Assembly: GCA_029259935.1 (NCBI GenBank)
Contig: JAJDEH010000086.1
Location: 1-5,269, forward strand
Source: Planctomycetota bacterium
GTDB lineage: Bacteria; Planctomycetota; Planctomycetia; Pirellulales; Pirellulaceae
Direction: 5' to 3'
DNA: 5,269 nucleotides
Below, piece by piece: positions 1 to 5,188 of the stretch. The position numbers and the translations under genes were made by a program. Within the stretch, counting starts at the first letter, position 1; each line of letters opens with the position of its first letter. The notes below the pieces were generated by a model that saw only the letters and a program-made list of their open reading frames with translations, did no database searches and was not told the origin of the DNA.

Positions 1-1
1 C

Positions 2-53
2 CGCCTGCATTGCATGGCTTTGTAATTCCTTCGGCGGGACGCCTGCACCACAA
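2..53 (+). repeat. Partial copy of the GGTPA-type palindromic repeat
   Basis: Bases 32-53 are identical over 22 bases to 2130-2151, the right end of the 83-bp palindromic element inside the HupE gene. A further seven bases (2-8) match the preceding arm at 2108-2114. The spacer between these parts is 23 nt here and 15 nt in the other copy, so the two are related but not identical. The left end of this copy lies outside the window. The repeat sits directly upstream of the isomerase gene and, in that gene's frame, encodes GGTPAPQ, as it does in HupE. The match is seen directly; that it belongs to a dispersed family is an inference. Confidence 0.75.
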
Positions 54-80
54 GCAGAAGAAGCAGAAGAGAGCAATGTT

Positions 81-1001
81 GTGTTAAAGGCCGTCCAAAA
101 TCAATCAACTACTGATAAATCCCAGCGCACCAAATTACTCCGAGAACCACTGGTACATTTCATCTTGATCGGCTCAGGCGTCTATTTATTGTTTGGGCTG
201 TTTGGCCCATCCGACGACATGGCGGACCTGAGCGGGAAGAACGAGATCACGGTTACTCAGGGCGACGTCGACTCGTTGACCGAGGTGTGGCGGCAGAAAT
301 GGCAACGCCCGCCAACACCCCAGGAATTGAAAGGCCTGCTCGACCAACACGTGCGGGAAACCGTGCTCTATCGCGAAGCACTCGCGATGGGCCTGGACGA
401 AGATGACACGATTGTCAGACGCCGACTCGCCCAAAAGCTGGAATTCCTCTCGCAGGACTTAATGCAACCGGAGCCGCCATCGGCCGACGAAATTCGATCA
501 TGGTTCGTGAAGAACGGGGATCGTTATCGAGTGCCGGACTTGATCACGTTCTCCCACGTATTCCTGGACCCCGACAAGCGCGGCCAGCGGACGGTGGAAG
601 ACGCCAAGCAACTCAAAGCCGAGCTGGTCGCCAGTTCGAAACCGCCCACCGAAAGCACCGCCCTCGGCGATCCGTTCCTGCTTCAGCGCTACTATCCCGA
701 ACGGTCGGAATTTGACTTGTCGAAGCTGTTCGGCAGAGAGTTTGCGGCTTCGATCATGAAGCTGGAAAGCGGCCGCTGGCATGGGCCGGTGTTATCCGGC
801 TACGGCGTGCATTTGGTTTACGTGCATGCTCGCCAGGAGTTTCCGTTGCCCTCGTTCGATCAAGTTGCCGGTCGTGTCCGCGAAGATTGGATTGAAGAGA
901 AGCGGCAGGAGCTGAATGATCAGTACGTTGCCAGCCTGCTGGACCGCTACGAGGTGGTGATTGAAAGCGAAGAGTCCGCCGGCGAGGGAGATTCGCGATG
1001 A
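81..1001 (+). CDS. Membrane-anchored parvulin-type peptidyl-prolyl cis-trans isomerase (PpiC/SurA-like)
   Basis: A 306-residue protein from a GTG start. Residues 19-42 form a membrane anchor (REPLVHF followed by a hydrophobic stretch). Residues 50-130 form a helical SurA-like region containing RETVLYREALAMGLDEDDT, a pattern I associate with this PpiC family. Residues 150-250 are the rotamase domain. The two conserved parvulin histidines appear as H159 (FSHVFL) and H244 (YGVHLVYV). The usual GGDLG loop is degenerate (LGDPF, 195-199). The expected role is proline isomerisation and folding help for envelope proteins outside the inner membrane. GTG at 81 was chosen because a purine-rich stretch (66-73) precedes it and the membrane anchor follows closely. 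However, the frame stays open to the window's left edge, so the true start could lie upstream. The stop overlaps the next gene's start by 4 bp. Confidence 0.87.
   Translation: MLKAVQNQSTTDKSQRTKLLREPLVHFILIGSGVYLLFGLFGPSDDMADLSGKNEITVTQGDVDSLTEVWRQKWQRPPTPQELKGLLDQHVRETVLYREALAMGLDEDDTIVRRRLAQKLEFLSQDLMQPEPPSADEIRSWFVKNGDRYRVPDLITFSHVFLDPDKRGQRTVEDAKQLKAELVASSKPPTESTALGDPFLLQRYYPERSEFDLSKLFGREFAASIMKLESGRWHGPVLSGYGVHLVYVHARQEFPLPSFDQVAGRVREDWIEEKRQELNDQYVASLLDRYEVVIESEESAGEGDSR
984..990 (+). promoter_or_regulatory. Ribosome binding site for the HupE/UreJ_2-like gene
   Basis: GAGGGAG lies 7 nt before the ATG at 998, within the last codons of the isomerase gene. Together with the ATGA overlap it fixes the start and implies coupled translation. 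Confidence 0.6.
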
Positions 1002-2056
1002 AACGAGACCTAGCCGGAACTAAAGTCCAGCCTTTAGGTTGCGGATGGCACGCTCAAGCGTGGACTTCAGCGCTTGCGCTCATCGTAGCCTTCGTTTTTC
1101 ATTGCGATGTGCGAGCGCACGAAATTCGACCGGCACTGCTGCAAATCAAAGAACGCGAACCGGGCTGGTTCGACGTCATGTGGAAGGTGCCAATGCGCGG
1201 CGACATGATGCTCAGACTTGAGCCCGTACTGCCGGAATCGCTGGAGCCCGTGGGGCGCGCGTCGGAACGCACGATCCCGGGTGCCAGCGTTCAGAATCTC
1301 ACGCTCAAGAACAAGGGCGACTCCATCGTTGGCGAAACAGTGGCCATCAACGGCCTGGCGGCGCTTCAGATCGACGTGCTGCTGCGCATCGAGCTGGCCG
1401 ACGGTACGAATCATTCCGTCATCTTGCGTCCTTCCTCACCCTCGTTCGTGATCCCCGCTCGGCCCAGCAGCGCCGAACTGGCCTGGTCGTATTTCCTCGT
1501 CGGGGTCCAACACATCCTCGAAGGAGTCGACCATCTGCTGTTTATCTTGGGGTTGTTGCTGATCGTCCGCGGCACGCGCATGCTGATCAAGACCATCACT
1601 GCATTCACGCTCGCGCACAGCATTACTTTGGCCATTGCCACGCTCGGTTATGCCAGCACGCCGCTGCCGCCGCTCAATGTGATGATTGCCCTGTCCATCC
1701 TGTTTCTTGGTCCGGAGATTGTCCGGGTTTGGCGTGGACAGACAAGTATTACGATTCGCCACCCTTGGGTTGTGGCATTTGCGTTTGGGTTGCTGCACGG
1801 GTTCGGCTTCGCCAGTGGGCTCGAGATGATCGGACTACCAACTCACGAGGTCGTCCTCTCACTGCTGATGTTTAACGTGGGAGTCGAAGCAGGACAGCTT
1901 TTCTTTGTCGCGTTGATCATCGCCATGGTGCACTCGTTTCGCGTGTTGGAAGTTCGCTGGCCGCGTTGGGCGGAATTAGCTCCAGGCTACGCCGTCGGTT
2001 CGCTGGGCGCTTATTGGACCATTCAACGAGCCGTCATGATGTTTACGGGTGGATAG
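998..2056 (+). CDS. HupE/UreJ_2-type membrane protein with periplasmic N-terminal domain
   Basis: A 352-residue protein. A signal peptide spans about residues 1-40, with predicted cleavage at VRA|HEIRP. A soluble extracytoplasmic domain of about 115 residues follows (41-158), then about six membrane helices (160-345). Family landmarks are visible: an HX5DH motif at H172-H179 (HILEGVDH), FTLAHSITLA around H207, LHGFGFASG at 266-274 and FNVGVEAGQ at 292-300. HupE proteins use similar motifs for nickel uptake; the substrate of this two-domain subfamily is not established, so metal transport or sensing is an inference. The ATG overlaps the isomerase stop (ATGA, 998-1001), and the HupE gene starts 2 bp after the stop. 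Residues 8-24, ahead of the hydrophobic signal core, are encoded by a palindromic element (1023-1067). This makes the signal peptide unusually long and tryptophan-rich. Confidence 0.88.
   Translation: MKRDLAGTKVQPLGCGWHAQAWTSALALIVAFVFHCDVRAHEIRPALLQIKEREPGWFDVMWKVPMRGDMMLRLEPVLPESLEPVGRASERTIPGASVQNLTLKNKGDSIVGETVAINGLAALQIDVLLRIELADGTNHSVILRPSSPSFVIPARPSSAELAWSYFLVGVQHILEGVDHLLFILGLLLIVRGTRMLIKTITAFTLAHSITLAIATLGYASTPLPPLNVMIALSILFLGPEIVRVWRGQTSITIRHPWVVAFAFGLLHGFGFASGLEMIGLPTHEVVLSLLMFNVGVEAGQLFFVALIIAMVHSFRVLEVRWPRWAELAPGYAVGSLGAYWTIQRAVMMFTGG
1023..1067 (+). repeat. 45-bp palindromic element inside the signal-peptide region
   Basis: AAGTCCA (1023-1029) and TGGACTT (1061-1067) are perfect 7-bp inverted repeats. 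Between them lie three short arms: CCT/AGG (1031-1038), TGC/GCA (1040-1050) and CGCT/AGCG (1051-1060). The DNA or RNA could therefore fold as a small cruciform or cloverleaf. The element is read through in frame, giving about residues 8-24 of the HupE/UreJ_2-like protein. Its sequence is unrelated to the element at 2069-2151. That it is a dispersed repeat is inferred from its form and its resemblance to intergenic repeats of planctomycete-type genomes, since no second copy is in this window. Confidence 0.5.
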
Positions 2057-2058
2057 TT

Positions 2059-2745
2059 ATGAGAAAGTTTGTGGTGCAGCCGTCTCGGCTGCAAATTGCA
2101 GGCGGGACGCCTGCCCGGCAAGTTTCCGCCGGCGGGACGCCTGCACCACAATGGCATAAACTACTTGCTCTCTTGACAACCGTCTTACTCATTTGGCTGT
2201 GGCCTGCGACAGTGATGGCGCATGTCGAGTCTGGCGAGGCAGGCGGTTTTCTTAACGGACTTTCGCACCCGGTCTCGGGACTCGATCACGTGCTGGCGAT
2301 GGTTGCCGTCGGCCTGTGGGGCGCACAACTTCGGAGCCCGGCGATTTGGCTGCTGCCGATCGCCTTTCCCATGATGATGGCCTTTGGTGGCATGCTGGGT
2401 CTAATGGGTGTTCCGGTTCCCGGCGTCGAGATCGGAATTGCCGCTTCCGGAATCGTCCTGGGCGCTTTGGTTCTTGGCGAAGTCAAAGCGCCGTTGGCGG
2501 TTTCGATCATCCTCGTTGGAATCTTCGCGATATTTCACGGTCATGCCCACGGAACCGAGCTTTCCGAGGGCCAGAACGCCATGCTTTATAGCCTCGGTTT
2601 CGTCATCAGTACGGGATTCCTGCACGCTGCGGGGATTGGTATCGGCACGATTCACATGTGGAAAGCAGGCCAAGTCGCGCTGCGCGGCGCGGGCGCTCTA
2701 GTAATGATCGGCGGGCTGTACTTTCTCTGGAGTGCCTTGGCATGA
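2059..2745 (+). CDS. hupE: HupE/UreJ family permease-like protein, probable metal (nickel) transporter
   Basis: A 228-residue integral membrane protein of the classical HupE/UreJ family. After a signal peptide with predicted cleavage at VMA|HVES (after A54), it carries the family motif HX5DH (H70 to D76-H77, HPVSGLDH) in the first helix and FHGHAHGTE (159-167) in the fourth. These two motifs are associated with nickel uptake by HupE. About six helices follow the signal peptide. The ATG at 2059 lies 2 bp after the upstream stop, with a GGTGGA stretch just before it; starting earlier would give a long overlap. Residues 4-31 come from an inserted palindromic repeat (2069-2151). Without codons 4-31 the product would begin MRKWHKLLALL, an ordinary signal peptide. 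The stop overlaps the next gene by 4 bp. No urease or hydrogenase gene is visible to confirm nickel as substrate. Confidence 0.9.
   Translation: MRKFVVQPSRLQIAGGTPARQVSAGGTPAPQWHKLLALLTTVLLIWLWPATVMAHVESGEAGGFLNGLSHPVSGLDHVLAMVAVGLWGAQLRSPAIWLLPIAFPMMMAFGGMLGLMGVPVPGVEIGIAASGIVLGALVLGEVKAPLAVSIILVGIFAIFHGHAHGTELSEGQNAMLYSLGFVISTGFLHAAGIGIGTIHMWKAGQVALRGAGALVMIGGLYFLWSALA
2069..2151 (+). repeat. 83-bp in-frame palindromic element with 11-bp terminal inverted repeats
   Basis: The ends TTGTGGTGCAG (2069-2079) and CTGCACCACAA (2141-2151) are perfect inverted repeats. Inside are three hairpin arms: GCAGCCG/CGGCTGC with a 3-nt loop (2076-2092), GCAGGCG/CGCCTGC with a 3-nt loop (2098-2114) and GGCG/CGCC with a 3-nt loop (2131-2141). 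A 14-bp direct repeat, GGCGGGACGCCTGC, occurs at 2101-2114 and 2131-2144, exactly 30 bp apart, and gives two AGGTPA peptide units. The right 22 bp recur at 32-53. The element is translated as residues 4-31 of HupE. This form is like REP/BIME sequences or the in-frame palindromic elements known from Rickettsia; mobility is inferred. Confidence 0.85.
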
Positions 2746-3344
2746 AACTCTCGCGACTGCTTCCGTTCATTCTTGCGGCGTTTCTGCTCGCTCCTTCGGT
2801 GGCCCGCGCGCATTTGGTAACCAGTGGGCTCGGGCCGTTCTACGATGGCGCGATGCACTTGGCGTTGTCTCCCGAAGATCTATTGGGCTTGTTCGCGGCC
2901 GCGTTGCTGGCGGGTTTGCGAGGACCGCAAGCTGGTCGCTGGACTCTCGCCATACTCCCGTTGGGCTGGCTCGTCGGTGCCCTGGCGGGATTGCAGTTGC
3001 CGGCCGTTCCGGTGTTGCACGCATTGACTATCCTGTCGTTCGTAGCGCTTGGATTGCTCGTGGCGCTGGACGCCAAGATACCCGCCTGGTCGGTTTCGGC
3101 ACTGGGAGGAATTTTTGGATTGCTTCATGGCCTGTTCAACGGTGCGGCGCTGCGCGAGGCGAATGGGGAATTGCTAAATGTGTTGGGCATCGTCTCCAGC
3201 GTGTTTGTCCTGTTGCTTCTCGTTTCGGCCGCCGTGGTGGCGCTGAGACCCGCCTGGACTCGCGTCGCCGTGCGCGTGGCGGGAAGCTGGATCGTCGCCA
3301 TCGGTATGCTGATGTTCGGCTGGTTGTATCGCGGAGCCTTTTGA
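2742..3344 (+). CDS. Diverged HupE/UreJ-like membrane protein
   Basis: A 200-residue protein with a clear signal peptide (residues 1-23, cleavage at ARA|HLVT) and about six hydrophobic helices. It aligns by eye with the preceding HupE. In both, the predicted mature N-terminal His is 15 residues before the first motif His (H24 to H39 here, H55 to H70 in HupE), with F and G at matching places between. The HX5DH motif is altered to HX5ED (H39, E45, D46). The second motif keeps only LHG (128-130) of FHGHAHGTE, losing two histidines and the glutamate. It may therefore be a partner subunit or have a different substrate. The ATG at 2742 overlaps the previous stop (ATGA). A longer in-frame start at 2658 was rejected because it adds an arginine-rich leader ahead of a good signal peptide. 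Common ancestry with HupE is an inference from motif spacing. Confidence 0.82.
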   Translation: MKLSRLLPFILAAFLLAPSVARAHLVTSGLGPFYDGAMHLALSPEDLLGLFAAALLAGLRGPQAGRWTLAILPLGWLVGALAGLQLPAVPVLHALTILSFVALGLLVALDAKIPAWSVSALGGIFGLLHGLFNGAALREANGELLNVLGIVSSVFVLLLLVSAAVVALRPAWTRVAVRVAGSWIVAIGMLMFGWLYRGAF

Positions 3345-3354
3345 GCGAACCACG

Positions 3355-3363
3355 AAGGAAGAG
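3355..3363 (+). promoter_or_regulatory. Strong ribosome binding site for the gene at 3365
   Basis: AAGGAAGAG ends 1 nt before the ATG at 3365, with its AGGA core 5 nt from it. It sits in the 20-bp gap after the diverged HupE-like gene. It supports this start over the same frame's open stretch, which runs back to 2732 through that gene. Confidence 0.65.
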
Positions 3364-3364
3364 T

Positions 3365-4447
3365 ATGCAGTCCAACCACGCCGTCAAACGAAACAGTATT
3401 ACCCATTCCGTGTGGATGCTATGCGGGTTGGTGTTGATCGCGTCGCCCACCGGCGCGGCCCACGCCTGCGGGGCCTGCTATCGGCTGCCCTATCAGAGCT
3501 TGTTGGAAAAGGTCGAGGGCTGTGATCGCGTGGTGGTAGCCTATCCCGCCGGGCCAACAGAGGCGACCTGGAAAGTCGATCAAGTGATCAAGGGCCGCGA
3601 CGCCGTCGGTGACGAATTGAGGAATGTCGGCGACTCCGCGGTGCGAGTCCAAGGGCGGCACATCTTGCGGTGGAACGAGATCCTCAATTCGTGGACGGTA
3701 GAGCGGCCCTTCGACCGGGATTTGGTGGCGTTCCTGAAAGGGGCCGTCCAGTTGCCCACAACCAAAACCCCAATGTCGGCCAGGCAACAGGCCGAGCGAT
3801 TACGGTACTTTCTGCCGTACCTAGAACATCCGGACGCTAGGATTGCCGATTCGACTCATGCAAAACTAGCGCGAGCGCCTTATGCCGTCTTGCGCGAACT
3901 CGCGGCGGATCTAGACCGGAATCGCTTGGTCACCTGGATCACGGCCCAACGAACCGCGGCCAAGCAACGTGGGGCTCTTTATCTTATCTTGCTTGGGCAT
4001 TGTGCGGACGAGGAAACGTCGGGTTTGCTTCAGCAGTGGATCGATCAACGTTGGGCCGGCTCGAATGGCGGCTACCTCGCAGCGCTGCTCACCGCGCACG
4101 TGGAAGTCAACGGCGAAGAGGCGGTGCAATTCATTGAAGCGTCGTACCTTCAAGATCGCGATCGGTCGCTCGGCGAGATCGTTGCCGCGGTGGACGCTCT
4201 GCGGACGCACGGCGAATCAGAGACAAGAATTTCCCGCGAACGGATCAAGAGCAGCTTTCACTTGTTGCTCCGAGAACGTCCTCCGCTGGCCGAGTTGGTG
4301 GTTGACGATTTTTTGCGGTGGAAGGATTGGAGCATCGCGCCACAACTCATGCAGATCCACGCCTCTGGAAAACAGCCCTGGAACAACGCTCTGATCATCA
4401 AGTATTTGAGGGCTTGTCCGTTGCCGTGTCCGGTTAGCGGCGGCTAA
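3365..4447 (+). CDS. Secreted planctomycete-type protein with N-terminal Cys pair and helical-repeat-like region (function unknown)
   Basis: A 360-residue protein with a signal peptide at about 1-34. The mature end is near GAAHACGAC, either at H33 or close to C35. The lipobox is poor (AHAC), so a lipoprotein is unlikely. Residues 35-127 form a small beta-like region (ATWKVDQVIKG, 67-77) of the kind seen in Cys-started OB-fold/NTR-like domains. Residues 138-350 are helical and HEAT-like in look, with YLEHPDARIADSTHAKLAR (152-170), RLVTWI (187-192) and FLRWKDWSI (316-324). These match a planctomycete family I remember, but I cannot name its function. Cysteines include C35/C38 (CGAC), C53, C212 and C351/C355 (CPLPC), so disulfides or metal binding are possible. 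It probably shares the transcript with the HupE-like genes, which suggests an envelope role; this is an inference. The frame is also open upstream to 2732, inside the previous gene, by chance. Confidence 0.82.
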   Translation: MQSNHAVKRNSITHSVWMLCGLVLIASPTGAAHACGACYRLPYQSLLEKVEGCDRVVVAYPAGPTEATWKVDQVIKGRDAVGDELRNVGDSAVRVQGRHILRWNEILNSWTVERPFDRDLVAFLKGAVQLPTTKTPMSARQQAERLRYFLPYLEHPDARIADSTHAKLARAPYAVLRELAADLDRNRLVTWITAQRTAAKQRGALYLILLGHCADEETSGLLQQWIDQRWAGSNGGYLAALLTAHVEVNGEEAVQFIEASYLQDRDRSLGEIVAAVDALRTHGESETRISRERIKSSFHLLLRERPPLAELVVDDFLRWKDWSIAPQLMQIHASGKQPWNNALIIKYLRACPLPCPVSGG

Positions 4448-4608
4448 AGGAACATCAATACAATAGCGTTCAACGCAAGAATGACCAGCAAGGCTACGAG
4501 TTCGAGCCGGGCGGTACGAAAGGCCTTTTTCGATATCGAGCAGTCGAGACTCAACGTCCCCGCAGCTCGGATTGTACAGTTTCCTGAGTACGAAATGCCG
4601 AGTTTCAT
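4444..4608 (-). CDS. Possible small single-helix membrane protein or decayed C-terminus
   Basis: A minus-strand frame of 54 codons starts with ATG at 4608 and ends with TAG at 4444-4446, overlapping the last codons of the convergent secreted-protein gene. Residues 28-34 are basic (KKAFRTAR), followed directly by about 20 residues almost all hydrophobic (LELVALL... to LNAIVLMFL), ending at the stop. This is the layout of a C-terminal membrane anchor. The first 27 residues look unremarkable, and no Shine-Dalgarno sequence is visible before the ATG. It could be a small protein, the remnant of a longer membrane protein, or chance. A competing plus-strand frame of 45 codons (4481-4618) covers the same bases and looks less protein-like. 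Confidence 0.3.
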   Translation of the reverse strand: MKLGISYSGNCTIRAAGTLSLDCSISKKAFRTARLELVALLVILALNAIVLMFL

Positions 4609-4618
4609 GGGGGGATAG

Positions 4619-5188
4619 CGTACCGCCAGCGGGCTCGCCCCGGACAGTCAAACCTATACGGTCATGCCGGATGTTGTAAAATGATGGTAGGAGAACGTGA
4701 TCAGTTGAGCATGACTATGCTCTAGCAACGCCGGGATTGACGCTCATGCTAGATCCCGCGATGAGCATCCGTATGCCTACTCATTGTTGAAGTGCTTGCG
4801 GAATTGCAAACGTTTTTGCAACGGTTCACCACGTAAGGATGGACGCGGCGAGGGGCTAACTCCTTTGTGAATCCTCTGTTGGGGCAATGACATGAAAAGA
4901 AAACTACGGGGCTTTCCGCGACGGGCTGTATGTTACAAAGTCGCGACTGCCCCGCTTTCACCGATGCCGTCCTCCGAGCGAAGCTGGAATTCGAATCGCG
5001 TTCGAAAGCCGGCTGCACATCACAGGTTATGGAGTTCCACCCCTTCCGGTCGCGGCGCATCCGCGCCAGAGTTCAGGCTTTAGATGCCGTTGGGCTGACG
5101 AGGCGAGCAAGGCCGTCCAAAGACGGGACTCAAACGGCCGGCGACGGGATTGAACGTTGTTAATTTGAACGAGAGAAATTGAGAGACC
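4619..5188. other. Intergenic stretch of about 570 bp without a convincing gene
   Basis: Open frames here (plus 4892-5083 and 4930-5163, minus 4749-5060) overlap one another, have no recognisable domain, and are rich in Arg, Ser and Cys as expected of untranslated DNA. No tRNA or rRNA is apparent. The stretch holds several inverted repeats: 4707-4722, 4732-4758, 4742-4766, 4804-4821, 4907-4954 and 5054-5067. No hairpin is followed by a T-run, so I see no clear terminator for the upstream operon. A regulatory region for the gene starting at 5189, a small RNA, or the remains of a lost gene are all possible. Confidence 0.5.
4907..4954. other. Two-part stem-loop, possible structured RNA
   Basis: CGGGGC (4907-4912) pairs perfectly with GCCCCG (4949-4954). 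After a 4/3-nt internal loop, CGCGAC (4917-4922) pairs with GTCGCG (4940-4945) and closes a 17-nt loop. Twelve GC-rich pairs in 48 nt is strong for an intergenic region. There is no following T-tract, so it is not a typical terminator. The strand cannot be decided and its function is unknown. Confidence 0.35.

Noticed and set aside
2174..2179. TTGACA resembling a -35 box inside the HupE gene
   Set aside because: No -10-like sequence at suitable spacing, and it lies within signal-peptide coding sequence.
2732..3364. Open frame of 211 codons upstream of, and in frame with, the secreted-protein start at 3365
   Set aside because: It lies across the diverged HupE-like gene in another frame, encodes an Arg/Gly-rich peptide, and would bury the signal peptide that starts at 3365 behind a good ribosome binding site.
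4481..4618. Plus-strand 45-codon frame beginning MTSKATSSSRAVRKAFF
   Set aside because: No ribosome binding site, no recognisable motif, and it competes with the more protein-like minus-strand frame at 4444-4608.
4217..4651. Minus-strand frame of 144 codons at the operon end
   Set aside because: More than half is the antisense shadow of the secreted-protein gene, and the peptide has no recognisable family feature.
4804..4821. TTGCAAA/TTTGCAA hairpin as a terminator
   Set aside because: The stem is AT-rich, no T-run follows, and it is more than 350 bp after the operon stop.
4986..5012. TTCGAA-containing segment resembling a tRNA T-arm
   Set aside because: The bases flanking the loop do not pair as a T-stem and no acceptor or anticodon arms are found around it.
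5109..5121. 13-bp match to bases 87-99 (AAGGCCGTCCAAA)
   Set aside because: A match of this length is not surprising by chance in a window of this size, and the flanks do not match.
4749..5163. Three overlapping frames of 63, 77 and 103 codons on both strands
   Set aside because: Biased to Arg, Ser and Cys, with no domains, and mutually overlapping; none is better supported than chance.
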